NCBI RefSeq assembly: GCF_008807415.1
Contig: NZ_CP043626.1
Location: 1,240,001-1,304,000, forward strand
Direction of reading: 5' to 3'
Origin: Pseudomonas denitrificans (nom. rej.)
GTDB lineage: Bacteria; Pseudomonadota; Gammaproteobacteria; Pseudomonadales; Pseudomonadaceae
DNA length: 64,000 nt
The position numbers and the translations under genes are program-made. Position 1 is the first letter of the stretch. Each line of letters opens with the position of its first letter. This document shows, in pieces, positions 45,261 through 54,697 of this stretch. The notes beneath the pieces were generated by a model that did not search any database, had not been told where the DNA came from, and saw only the letters and a program-made list of their open reading frames with translations.

Positions 45261-45320
45261 GTTCCGGCGCTCGCGCCGGGGCAGGCCCCCGTGCGCCCTG
45301 GCGCACGGCCAAAGGGGCTG
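45261..45320. repeat. Two GC-rich hairpins before the DUF1302 cluster
   Basis: CCGGCGCTCGCGCCGG followed by a second stem of GTGCGCC and GGCGCAC. They lie between the small hydrolase stop and the porin-like gene. They are probably the 3' end structure of the hydrolase transcript, and neither has a T-run. Confidence 0.5.
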
Positions 45321-45371
45321 CGGGACGGGCCCGGAAAGCGTCCCGACCACAACAAGAAACGGAGCACACGA

Positions 45372-47210
45372 ATGCATCATCAGAGCAACCCCCTGCAACG
45401 CTGCCTGCTGGCGACCGCAGTCCTCGCTGCCATGGCCGGCCAACCGCTGCTGGCCTTCGAGCTGGACACCGGCAACCCGGACTTTTCGATCCGCTTCGAC
45501 AACACCGTCAAGCTCAGCTACGGGCAGCGCGTCGAGTCGCCCAACAGCAAGATCGCCGGCACCGCCAACACCAACGACGGCGACCGCAACTTCTCCTCCG
45601 GCACCCCGGTGACCCAGCGTTTCGACCTGCTCAGCGAACTGGACTTCGTCTACCGCGACAGCATGGGCTTCCGCCTGTCTGCCGCCGGCTGGTACGACCA
45701 CGCCTACGATGATGTCGGCTCCGACAACCCGTTCCCCGGCCAGAAGGGCAACGCCGGCCACCTGGTCAGCCGCAACGGCACGGTGATCGCCCCGCGTGGC
45801 GCGCAACCGGCCACCCACGGCCTGAGCAACTTCGCCGACCGCTACTACAACGGCCCGTCCGGGGAGCTGCTCGACGCCTTCGTCTTCGCCAGCCACCAGG
45901 TCGGCGACGACATGCAGCTCAGCGGCAAGCTCGGTCGCCACACCATCTACTGGGGCGAGACCCTGTTCAGCGCCGCCAACGGCATCAACTACGGCCAGTC
46001 GGCCCTGGACCTGGGCAAGCTGTACAACGTGCCCGGCACCGAGGCCAAAGAGCTGTTCATGCCGCGCAACCAGCTGTCCGCCTCGCTGACGGTCAACCCC
46101 GAGCTGACCCTGGCCGCGCAGTATTTCCTCGAATTCGAGAACTCGCGCTTCCCCGAAGGTGGCACCTACATGGGCCCCTACGACATGCTCAACGACGGCG
46201 GCAACGTCTTCTGGCTGCCGCTGCCCGCGCTCAACGCCTTCTACGGCGCGCCGCGCGGCCATGATCGCGAGCCGGACAACACCGGCGACTTCGGCCTGAT
46301 GGCCAAGTGGAGCCCGGAATGGCTCGACGGCACCCTGGGCTTCTACTACCGCAATACCTCCGACACCCTGCCGGCGGTACTGGTGAATGCGCCGAACCTG
46401 CACAAGCCCGGCCTGGCCGGCCTGCAGGGGATGAACTATGTCACCGCCTACGCCGACGACATCGACATCTATGGCATCAGCCTGTCCAAGGAAATCGGCG
46501 GCGTGAGCGTCGGCATGGACCTGAACTACCGCGAGAACATGCCGCTGGCGAGCAACTTCACCACGGTCAACTCCACGCTCTATGCAGCCTCCAAGCGCGG
46601 CGCGGTCAACGGCGCCAACCTGATCGGCGAGATGCCCAGCGATGGCGACACCGGCCTGGCCCGCGGCAAGACCTTCCACGTCGTGCTCAACGGCCTGGTG
46701 ACCTTCGGCGCCACCCCGCTGTGGGACGCCTCGTCGCTGGCCGTGGAAGGCACCCTGACGCACCTGATCGACGTCACCGAAGGCGAGCAGACCTTCAAGG
46801 GTGACTCCAGCTACCGCGGTGTCGACAAGGTCACCACCAACGCCTACGCCATGTCCGCCAACTTCACCCCGACCTGGTACCAGGCCTTCCCGGGCGTCGA
46901 TCTGTCCATGCCCATGGCCTACAACGTCGGCCTGCACGGCAACTCGGCGGTGCAGCTGGGCGGCAACGAAGACGCCGGCAGCTACTCGGTCGGCGTGGCC
47001 GCGGACTTCCACCAGAAATACCGCCTGGACCTGAAATACGTCGACGCCTTCGGCCCCTTCGATACCTGCGAGAGCGGCCGCGACAACAACACCCCCGGCG
47101 CCAACGGCCAGTACCAGTGCATCCCCGGCCAGATCACTTCGCAAGGCGGCCTCGCGCCCCTGCTGAAGGACCGCGGCATGGTTACCGCTTCCCTGAAGGC
47201 CACCTTCTGA
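45372..47210 (+). CDS. DUF1302 outer-membrane porin-like protein
   Basis: A 612-residue secreted protein with signal peptide (LLATAVLAAMAGQPLLAFE). Its long beta-rich body starts FELDTGNPDFSIRFDNTVKLSYG, the DUF1302 hallmark, with many alternating strands and Gly/Asn turns, as in large outer-membrane barrels. It is first of a four-gene set with DUF1329, a YCF48-type propeller and an MMPL/RND transporter. I infer an envelope-spanning route for hydrophobic compounds. The start at 45372 has GGAG seven bases upstream. The earlier in-frame ATG lies in a hairpin. Confidence 0.9.
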   Translation: MHHQSNPLQRCLLATAVLAAMAGQPLLAFELDTGNPDFSIRFDNTVKLSYGQRVESPNSKIAGTANTNDGDRNFSSGTPVTQRFDLLSELDFVYRDSMGFRLSAAGWYDHAYDDVGSDNPFPGQKGNAGHLVSRNGTVIAPRGAQPATHGLSNFADRYYNGPSGELLDAFVFASHQVGDDMQLSGKLGRHTIYWGETLFSAANGINYGQSALDLGKLYNVPGTEAKELFMPRNQLSASLTVNPELTLAAQYFLEFENSRFPEGGTYMGPYDMLNDGGNVFWLPLPALNAFYGAPRGHDREPDNTGDFGLMAKWSPEWLDGTLGFYYRNTSDTLPAVLVNAPNLHKPGLAGLQGMNYVTAYADDIDIYGISLSKEIGGVSVGMDLNYRENMPLASNFTTVNSTLYAASKRGAVNGANLIGEMPSDGDTGLARGKTFHVVLNGLVTFGATPLWDASSLAVEGTLTHLIDVTEGEQTFKGDSSYRGVDKVTTNAYAMSANFTPTWYQAFPGVDLSMPMAYNVGLHGNSAVQLGGNEDAGSYSVGVAADFHQKYRLDLKYVDAFGPFDTCESGRDNNTPGANGQYQCIPGQITSQGGLAPLLKDRGMVTASLKATF

Positions 47211-47251
47211 TTTCACGTAAGGCCTCGACTTCGAGGCAGGAGAAAAACAGC

Positions 47252-48610
47252 ATGAACTTCAAGCCCACCCTGATCGCCACCGCCCTCGGCCTGACCCTCT
47301 GCGGTCTGGCCCAGGCCGCCGTTTCCCCGCAGGACGCCGCCCAGCTGGGCAGCACCCTGACCCTGGTCGGCGCCGAGAAAGCCGCCAGCAGCGATGGCGC
47401 GATTCCCGCCTATGCCGGCGGCCTGACCACCGCCCCGGCCAGCTTCAAGGCCGGCGACAGCATGCGTCCGGACCCGTTCGCCAGCGACAAGCCGGTGCTG
47501 GTGATCGACGGCAAGAACGTCGACCAGTACAAGAACCAGCTGTCGGCCACCACCGTCGAGCTGGCCAAGCGTTATCCGACCTTCCGCGTCGACGTCTACC
47601 CGACCCACCGCAGCGCCGCGCTGCCGGACACCGTGCTGGAGAACAGCAAGAAGAACGCCGTCACCGCGCAGTCCCTGGAAGGCGGCACCGCCATCGACAA
47701 CGCCCTGCCGGGCGTGCCGTTCCCGATTCCGAAGACCGGCGCCGAGGCGATGTGGAACTTCCTGCTGCGCTACCAGGGCGTGAACATCAAGGCCAAGTAC
47801 GACTCCTGGAACGTCGATGCCTCGGGCAGCGCCAACCTCGCCACCACCGGCCAGGCCTTCATCAACTACCCGGTGTACGAAGACCTCACCCAGCCGGTGA
47901 AGGGCTCCGAGGTCTACTACCAGATGAAGCTGTACTACAGCGGCCCGGCCCGCCGTGCCGGCGAGGCGATGATGCTCAAGGACGCCGCCAACCCGCTGCA
48001 GCAGCCGCGCCGCGCCTGGCAGTACCTGCCCGGCCAGCGCCGCGTGAAGCTGGCACCGAACCTGGCCTACGACACCCCGAACCCCGGCATGGCCGGCGCC
48101 GGCACCTACGACGACGTGTTCGTCTTCAACGGTGCGCTGGACCGCTATGACTGGAAGCTGGTGGGCAAGCAGGAAATGATCGTGCCCTACAACACCTACC
48201 GCCTGACCTACGCCAGCGACATCAAGCCGGTGGTCACGCCCAACCACCTGTCGCCGGACTATGTGCGCTGGGAGAAGCACCGCGTGTGGGTCGTCGAAGG
48301 CACCCTGAAGTCTGGCGCGCGGCACATCTACGCCAAGCGTCGCTTCTACCTCGATGAAGACAGCTGGGTGGCCGTGGCCTCTGACCAGTACGACGCCCGT
48401 GGCCAACTCTATCGCGGCTCCTTCGCCTTCCTCAGCCAGAGCTACGACAAGCGCATCCCGGACGCCACGCCGTTCATGATCTACGACCTGACTGCCGGCT
48501 CCTACAACATCAACGGCGTCGTCGGCCCGTACGGCGGCATCAGCTACATCGACCCGCTGGCCAAGACCCAGTGGTCCCCCGAGGCGCTGGCCGGTAGCGG
48601 CATTCGCTGA
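47252..48610 (+). CDS. DUF1329 periplasmic/outer-membrane-associated protein
   Basis: A 452-residue secreted protein with signal peptide (MNFKPTLIATALGLTLCGLA, cut after AQA). The DUF1329 fold resembles LolA/LolB-type lipid-binding half-barrels in part, with YSGPARRAGEAMMLKDA, AWQYLPGQRRVKLAPNLAYD and YDVFVFNGALDRYDWKLVGKQEM-like segments. DUF1302 and DUF1329 genes regularly occur side by side, as here (41-base gap). The gene product presumably handles a lipid-like ligand between the porin-like protein and the MMPL pump. Function is not proven. Confidence 0.9.
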   Translation: MNFKPTLIATALGLTLCGLAQAAVSPQDAAQLGSTLTLVGAEKAASSDGAIPAYAGGLTTAPASFKAGDSMRPDPFASDKPVLVIDGKNVDQYKNQLSATTVELAKRYPTFRVDVYPTHRSAALPDTVLENSKKNAVTAQSLEGGTAIDNALPGVPFPIPKTGAEAMWNFLLRYQGVNIKAKYDSWNVDASGSANLATTGQAFINYPVYEDLTQPVKGSEVYYQMKLYYSGPARRAGEAMMLKDAANPLQQPRRAWQYLPGQRRVKLAPNLAYDTPNPGMAGAGTYDDVFVFNGALDRYDWKLVGKQEMIVPYNTYRLTYASDIKPVVTPNHLSPDYVRWEKHRVWVVEGTLKSGARHIYAKRRFYLDEDSWVAVASDQYDARGQLYRGSFAFLSQSYDKRIPDATPFMIYDLTAGSYNINGVVGPYGGISYIDPLAKTQWSPEALAGSGIR

Positions 48611-48711
48611 TGAAGGGCGCGGCGGCCCGGCTTGATGCCAAGCGGGGTCGCCGCGGCTCCTGCAGCGGAAGCTGCCGGAAAAGATGCGAAGAGAGATGTG
48701 AGGAAAGCACC

Positions 48712-49788
48712 ATGCAGATCCCCTTCAAGCGCCTGATGCTCCTGGGCGCCTTGCTTCTGGCGGGCGGCGCTCAAGCCGGCGCAACGGTCGCAGAGTTCGT
48801 CGATGTGCTCGACCAGCCGGCGCCCCACAGCGCCGTTCCCTGCCATGTGCCGCTGCTGGCCGTCACCCGCGTCGACAAGCGCCTGGTGAGCGTCGGCCAG
48901 CGCGGCCACATTCTCTATTCCGATGACGGCGGCACCAGCTGGCTGCAGGCCGAGGTGCCGGTCAGCTCCGACCTCACCGCCGTGCGCTTCCCCACGCCGC
49001 AGGACGGTTGGGCGGTGGGCCACGACGGCGTGGTGCTGCACAGCGCCGACGGCGGCAAGCACTGGGAGCGCCAGCTCGACGGCCGGCAGATCGGCCAGCT
49101 GATGCTCGACTACTACGCCGCCCACCCGCAGCCGGACAACGCCACCTGGCTGGACCAGGCGCGCCGGTATCAGGAGGAGGGCGCCGACAAGCCGTTCCTC
49201 GACCTGTGGTTCCGCGACGCGAAGGAAGGCTTCGTGGTCGGCGCCTTCAACCTGATCCTGCACACCAGTGACGGCGGGCGCACCTGGGAGCCCTGGAACC
49301 ACCGCATCGACAACCCGCAGGCACTGCACCTTACCGCCATGGCGGGCAGCGGCGATGACCTGTTCGTCGTCGGCGAGCAAGGCCTGCTGTTGCGCCTTTC
49401 CCCGCAACAGGAGGGCCAACAGCAGCGCTTCGTCGCCCTGCAGTCGCCCTACGCCGGCAGCTTCTTCGGTGTGGTCGCGCGGCCGGGCCTGGTGTTCGCC
49501 TACGGCCTGCGCGGCCATGCGATCCGCAGCCTCGACGGCGGCGAAAGCTGGAAAACCGTGGACACGGGCCTGCCGGTCAGCCTGACCGCCGCCAGCTTCG
49601 ACGCCAACGGCCGGCTGTACCTGTTCAGCCAGGCCGGCCAGGGCCTGGTCAGCGATGACAGCGGCGCCAGCTTCAAAGCCCTGGACCTGGCCGAGCGCCT
49701 GCCCGTCAGCGGCGCGGTGGCCGGTCCCGGACGCCTGCTGCTGGTCGGCGCCCGCGGCGTACGCGAGAACGCGATGCCGGTGCGCTGA
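48712..49788 (+). CDS. YCF48/BNR-repeat beta-propeller protein, secreted
   Basis: A 358-residue exported protein with signal peptide (MLLGALLLAGGAQA). Repeated BNR-type blades follow: GHILYSDDGGTSWLQ, GVVLHSADGGKHWER, NLILHTSDGGRTWEP, GHAIRSLDGGESWKT. This is the Ycf48/HCF136-like propeller. Its role in the cluster may be assembly of the porin-like and pump proteins. The start at 48712 follows AGGAAAG. The preceding open frame lies in non-coding sequence. Confidence 0.88.
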   Translation: MQIPFKRLMLLGALLLAGGAQAGATVAEFVDVLDQPAPHSAVPCHVPLLAVTRVDKRLVSVGQRGHILYSDDGGTSWLQAEVPVSSDLTAVRFPTPQDGWAVGHDGVVLHSADGGKHWERQLDGRQIGQLMLDYYAAHPQPDNATWLDQARRYQEEGADKPFLDLWFRDAKEGFVVGAFNLILHTSDGGRTWEPWNHRIDNPQALHLTAMAGSGDDLFVVGEQGLLLRLSPQQEGQQQRFVALQSPYAGSFFGVVARPGLVFAYGLRGHAIRSLDGGESWKTVDTGLPVSLTAASFDANGRLYLFSQAGQGLVSDDSGASFKALDLAERLPVSGAVAGPGRLLLVGARGVRENAMPVR

Positions 49789-49847
49789 GCGCGCCGGTGT
49801 TTCACCCGTTCAAGAACCATAAGAACAAGAGATAGAGAGACAGCCTC

Positions 49848-52282
49848 ATGGTCGACCTGAAGCAAGGCGAGATGCCTGTAGTCCGCGAACTGCGGGACTT
49901 TGACACCCACAGCGGCAACCTGCTGGAGCGCCTGGTGTTCAACCACCGCGCGCTGTTCATCGCCCTGATCGCGCTGGTCACCCTGGTGCTGGGCTACATG
50001 GCCGTGACCCGCCTGGAGATGCGTCCGGCCTTCGAGAAGATGATCCCGCACAGCGATCCCTACATCCGCAACTACCTGGACAACCGCGCCGCATTGCGCG
50101 GCCTGGGCAACTCGGTGCGGGTGGTGGTGGAGAACCCCAACGGCGACATCTTCGACCCGGCCTATATCGACAGCCTGCGGCAGATCAGCGACCAGCTGTT
50201 CCTCAGCCACGGCGTCGACCGCGCCTGGATGAAGTCGCTGTGGTCCCCGGCGGTGCGCTGGACCGAGGTCACCGAGGAAGGCTTCCAGGGCGGCCCGGTG
50301 ATGCCCGACGGCTACGACGGCAAGCCCGAGTCCATCGGCCAGCTGCGCCAGAACATCGCCCGCGCCGGCATCGTCGGCAGCCTGGTGGGCAACGACTTCC
50401 GCTCGAGCATGCTGGTGGTGCCGCTGCTGGACCGCGACTCGGCCACCGGCAAGGGCATCGACTACCGCGAGTTCTCCCGCGCCCTCGACGACCTGCGGCT
50501 GAAGTACGAATACCTGGGCGACGCCCGCGCCTTCGCTGCTGGAGAGGAGGGTAAAGGTCCGGTGCGCCTGCACGTGATCGGCTTCGCCAAGCTGGTGGGT
50601 GACCTGATCGACGGCCTGGTGCGGGTGATGTTGTTCTTCGGCCTGGCGGTGGTCACCGCCTTCGTCATCATCTTCTTCTACACCCGCTGCCTGCGCAGCA
50701 GTCTGCTGGTGATCGGCTGCTCGCTGCTGGCGGTGGTCTGGCAGCTCGGGCTGGTGGCCTGGCTGGGCTACGCGCTGGACCCGTATTCGATCCTCGTGCC
50801 GTTCCTGATCTTCGCCATCGGCGTGTCCCACGCCACCCAGAAGATGAACGGCATCATGCAGGACATCGGCCGTGGCACCCACAAGCAGGTGGCCGCGCGC
50901 AACACCTTCCGCCGCCTGTTCCTGGCCGGCGTCACCGCGCTGCTGTCGGACGCCGTGGGTTTCGCCGTGCTGATGCTGATCGACATCCCGGTGATCCAGG
51001 ACCTGGCCATCGCCGCCAGCATCGGCGTGGCGGTGCTGATCTTCACCTCGCTGCTGATGATGCCGGTGGCGCTGTCCTACGTCGGCGTCAGCCCGAAGGC
51101 CGCCGCGCGTGCCCTGCGCGAGGATCGCCAGGTGGACCAGCATGCTGGCCTGGGCAAGCTGTGGGACCTGCTGGACCGCTTCACCGAGCGCCGCTGGGCC
51201 AGTGTCACCCTGATCATCGCCGCGCTGCTGGGTGCCGGCGGTCTGCTGGTCAGCCAGCACCTGCAGATCGGCGACCTCGACGCCGGTGCTCCGGAGCTGC
51301 GCGCCGACTCGCGCTACAACCGTGACAACGCCTACATCACCAGCCACTACGCACTCTCCAGCGACCTCTTCGCGGTGATGGTGAAGACCGCGCCGGAAGG
51401 CTGCCTGAACTACCGCACGCTGATCCTCGCCGATCGCCTGGGCTGGGCGCTGCAACAGCATGAAGGCGTGCAGGCGACCACTTCGCTGGTCACCGCGGTA
51501 CGGCAGATCACCGCCGGCACCTACGAGGGCAACCCCAAGTTCGCCAGCCTGCAGCGCAACCAGGACGTGCTCAACTACGCCGCCCAGCAGGCTTCGGTGA
51601 ACACGCCGGAGCTGTTCAACACCGAATGCTCGCTGATGCCGGTGATCGCCTTCCTCAAGGACCACAAGGCGCAGACCCTCGACGAAGTGGCCGGCATCGC
51701 CGAGAACTTCGCCCGCGCCAACAGCACGCCGGACCGCCAGTTCCTGCTGGCCGCCGGCAGCGCCGGATCGAAGCGGCGACCAACCGCGTGGTGCGCGAGG
51801 CCAACCACCGCATGCTGTTCTACGTCTACGCGGCGGTGGGCATATTCTGCCTGATCACCTTCCGCAGCTGGCGCGCAACCCTGGTGGCGCTGCTGCCGCT
51901 GGTGCTCACCTCGATCCTCTGCGAGGCGCTGATGGTGATGATGGGCATTGGCGTGAAGGTCGCCACGCTGCCGGTGATCGCGCTGGGCGTGGGGATCGGG
52001 GTGGACTACGCGTTGTACCTGCTCAGTGTGCAGCTACAGATGCAGCGCGCCGGGTTGCCGCTGTCGGTGGCTTACAAACAGGCCGTGGCTTTCACCGGCA
52101 AGGTCGTCGCGCTGGTCGGCGTGACCCTGGCGGCGGGCGTCATCACCTGGGCCTGGTCGCCGATCAAGTTCCAGGCCGACATGGGGATTCTGCTGACCTT
52201 CATGTTCCTGTGGAACATGCTCGGGGCGCTGATCCTGATTCCGGCGTTGTCGCATTTCCTGCTGGGTGGGAAGAAGCTCTGA
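49848..52282 (+). CDS. MMPL/RND-superfamily transporter, one-base frameshift
   Basis: An 811-residue RND-family pump with two sets of helices. The first frame covers residues up to about 640, with LFIALIALVTLVLGYMAV, a periplasmic domain and LFFGLAVVTAFVIIFFYTR. The second frame (to 52282) holds the final helices, including VALGVGIGVDYALYLLSVQ. At about 51766 the frames meet: SAGSKRRPTAW against GIEAATNRVVREANHR. One base added in GCCGGATCG gives AAGSAGIEAATNRV. It belongs to the DUF1302 cluster and is probably the energised export step, as in hopanoid or sterol-ester RND transporters. Confidence 0.88.
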
Positions 52283-52323
52283 GCCAGCCTTGGGCGCGCT
52301 CACCGTCGCGCTCAGGTTCCCCC

Positions 52324-52512
52324 GTAGGGCGCATAACCCGGAACGGGTTATCCGCCGCTCCCACGACGGCGGATAACGCTGGCGCGTTATCCGCCCTACG
52401 GTCCTGAAGAGGCAACAGGCAAACCTCGAACGTAGGATGGGTGGAGCGCAGCGATACCCATGCTGTCGCCGTACGGAATCGATGGGTATCGCTGCGCTCC
52501 ACGCCATCCTAC
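52324..52512. repeat. Family B followed by family A repeat (B-A pair, locus 1)
   Basis: A double family B hairpin (52324-52399, GTAGGGCGCATAACCCG... to ...GCCCTAC) is followed after 32 bases by a family A element (52432-52512). The same B then A order and similar spacing occurs at 59990-60176. It lies between the convergent MMPL and LysR genes. Confidence 0.88.
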
Positions 52513-52553
52513 GAGGTGTTCCTCCTGTCGCTTCTGTGAAAGGCAACACCCCA

Positions 52554-53447
52554 TCAATCAAACGCCGGAATCGCCTCCAGCTCATGCAGCAGCCAGTCGG
52601 CGAACTCCCGCGCCAGGGCCTGGTTGCCGTGGGGCGGGATGATCAGGAAGTAGGGGTGGGGCGCCGGGAAGTCGATGTCGAACAGGCGCACCAACCGTCC
52701 CTGATGCAGCTCCTCGCCGGCGAGGATGTGGTCGCTGATGGTCACGCCGCCGCCGGCCAGGGCGGCGCGGATGGTCAGGTAGGCGTCGGGCAGGAAGACG
52801 TTCTGCCGTGCCTGCAGGCCGGGCACGCCGGCGGCAAGAAAGTAGCGGCTCCAGTCGAAGCCGTCGTCCTCGTGCAGCAGCACCTGGCGCGCCAGGTCGC
52901 GGGGTTTGCGCAGGTGTTCCTGGGTGTTGAGCAGGCGCGGGCTGCACACCGGAAAGTAGCGGATATCGCCCAGCGCGGCGAAGCGCTGGCCTTCGATGTG
53001 CGTCTCGCCGAAGGAAATCACCATGTCTACCTGGCCCAGGTCGCTGCTCATTGGCAGCAGGTGCAGGGCGACTTCCTGGTAGTTGCGCAGGAATTTCTCC
53101 AGCAGCGATGACACCCGTGCCAATAGCGCCGGGGCGCAGGCGATGCGCAGTTCGCCGGCGGGCTCCTCGGTGGGCAGCGCGCGGCGGATGTCGCGCAGCT
53201 GGTCGAAGGCACTGCTGATCTGCTGGCTCAGCTGGCGCCCGGCCGGGGTCAGCTTGACGCCCTTGCCCTGGCGCTCCACCAGCGCCATGCCCAGTTCTTC
53301 CTCGAGCTTCTTCACCTGGTGGCTGACCGCTCCGTGGGTGACGTGCAGCTCCAGCGCCGCGCGGCTGATGCTGCCCTGGCGAACCAGCGCCTCGAAAGCG
53401 CGCAGGGCGATGAGCGAGGGCATGCGAAACGCACTGTTCTGACGCAT
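52554..53447 (-). CDS. LysR-type regulator (GcvA-like), divergent from the ABC importer
   Basis: A 297-residue LysR-type regulator with helix-turn-helix SISRAALELHVTHGAVSHQVKKLEE and a GcvA-like effector domain (LLHEDDGFDWSRYF, GGGVTISDHIL). It is transcribed away from the ABC importer, with an inverted repeat in the shared promoter, so it very probably regulates that operon. The ligand is not identifiable; a polyamine- or guanidine-like molecule would fit the operon. Confidence 0.88.
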   Translation of the reverse strand: MRQNSAFRMPSLIALRAFEALVRQGSISRAALELHVTHGAVSHQVKKLEEELGMALVERQGKGVKLTPAGRQLSQQISSAFDQLRDIRRALPTEEPAGELRIACAPALLARVSSLLEKFLRNYQEVALHLLPMSSDLGQVDMVISFGETHIEGQRFAALGDIRYFPVCSPRLLNTQEHLRKPRDLARQVLLHEDDGFDWSRYFLAAGVPGLQARQNVFLPDAYLTIRAALAGGGVTISDHILAGEELHQGRLVRLFDIDFPAPHPYFLIIPPHGNQALAREFADWLLHELEAIPAFD

Positions 53448-53465
53448 GAAGGACCTTCTTTCGTG

Positions 53466-53517
53466 AATTTGACTAACGATTCAGGTGGAAATCTATTGAA
53501 TTGTCGTTAGTTAAATT
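53466..53517. promoter_or_regulatory. Long inverted repeat in the LysR/ABC divergent promoter (candidate operator)
   Basis: AATTTGACTAACGA (53466-53479) and TCGTTAGTTAAATT (53504-53517) match at 13 of 14 positions as inverted arms with a 24-base spacer. The region is AT-rich in an otherwise GC-rich stretch, as expected for a promoter/operator. It sits 19 bases upstream of the LysR start and about 60 bases before the ATPase gene. Confidence 0.75.
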
Positions 53518-53578
53518 TGCACAGAAGATGAGCCCAAGCCAACACCGATCAACAAGAAAAAACGGCTGGAGATCCGCC

Positions 53579-54658
53579 ATGCAGCATTTCGTCGACTTGC
53601 TCGGCCTGGGCAAGCGCTACGGCAACCTGCAGGTCCTGAGCGACCTCAGCCTGAGCATCCGCCAGGGCGAATTCCTCACGCTTCTGGGCCCATCCGGCTC
53701 CGGTAAAAGCACCACGCTGATGATGCTCGCCGGCTTCGTCGAGCCCAGCGAAGGGCGCATCGAGCAGGACGGCCGCGACATCACCCATCTGTCCCCCGAC
53801 CAGCGCGAGTTCGGCGTGGTGTTCCAGGGCTACGCGCTGTTCCCGCACATGAGCGTTGCGCAGAACGTCGCTTACCCGCTGCGCATCCGCAAGGTGCCGG
53901 GCGCGGAGATCGAGCGCCGGGTCGCCGAGGTGCTGGAACGCGTCGGCCTGGCCGGCATGGGCGAGCGCGGCATCAGCCAACTGTCCGGCGGCCAGCAACA
54001 GCGCGTGGCGCTGGCCCGCGCGCTGGTGTTCAAGCCGAAATTGCTGCTGCTCGACGAGCCGCTGTCTGCCCTCGACCGCCGCCTGCGCCAGGAGATGCAA
54101 GGCGAGCTGGCGCGCATGCACAAGGACTTCGGCACCACCTTCGTCTTCGTCACCCACGACCAGGAAGAAGCCCTGGCGCTTTCCGACCGTATCGCCGTGT
54201 TCAACAAGGGCCGCCTGGAACAGATCGGCACCCCGCGCGAGGTCTACGAACGCCCGGCCAGCCGCTTCGTCGCCAACTTCCTCGGCGACACCAACCTGCT
54301 GGAGGTCGGCGTGGTGCGGCGCGAGGCCGAAGCCACGCTCTGCGATTTCCGTGGCCAGCACCTGCGCGTGGCCAATACGCCCAATGCCGGCCAGGGCGGC
54401 AAGAGCTGGCTGGCGGTGCGCCCGGAACACATCGACCTGCGCCCGCTGCAGGACGCCGGCCGCGACAACGGCCTCTGCGCCACCGCAGGCCCCGCGACCT
54501 ACCAGGGTGCCCACGTCAATCTCGAACTGACCCTGGAGCAGGGCGATCGCCTCGACCTGCGCCTGCCGGTGTCGCACCCGCTGCTGGGCAGCCTGCGCAG
54601 CGGCCAGCGCTACTGGTGCAGCTGGTCGCCGCAGCACTGCCACCTGTTGTCCGCCTGA
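53579..54658 (+). CDS. ABC importer ATPase, PotA/polyamine type
   Basis: A 359-residue ATPase with Walker A GPSGSGKST, signature LSGGQQQRVALARAL, Walker B LLLDEPLSALD and the Q-loop FQGYALFPHM. A C-terminal TOBE domain (residues about 280-355) is present, as in PotA and other spermidine/putrescine or Fe3+ ATPases. It is first of a four-gene importer operon (ATPase, Tat-exported binding protein, two permeases). The start at 53579 matches family N-termini. Confidence 0.92.
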   Translation: MQHFVDLLGLGKRYGNLQVLSDLSLSIRQGEFLTLLGPSGSGKSTTLMMLAGFVEPSEGRIEQDGRDITHLSPDQREFGVVFQGYALFPHMSVAQNVAYPLRIRKVPGAEIERRVAEVLERVGLAGMGERGISQLSGGQQQRVALARALVFKPKLLLLDEPLSALDRRLRQEMQGELARMHKDFGTTFVFVTHDQEEALALSDRIAVFNKGRLEQIGTPREVYERPASRFVANFLGDTNLLEVGVVRREAEATLCDFRGQHLRVANTPNAGQGGKSWLAVRPEHIDLRPLQDAGRDNGLCATAGPATYQGAHVNLELTLEQGDRLDLRLPVSHPLLGSLRSGQRYWCSWSPQHCHLLSA

Positions 54659-54697
54659 CTAACCCATAACGAAAACAAACGATCGGGGAGCAATCAC

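Noticed and set aside
52324..52512. Repeated palindromes considered as a CRISPR array
   Set aside because: The units are hairpins with variable centres at scattered loci, with no regular spacers and no cas genes.
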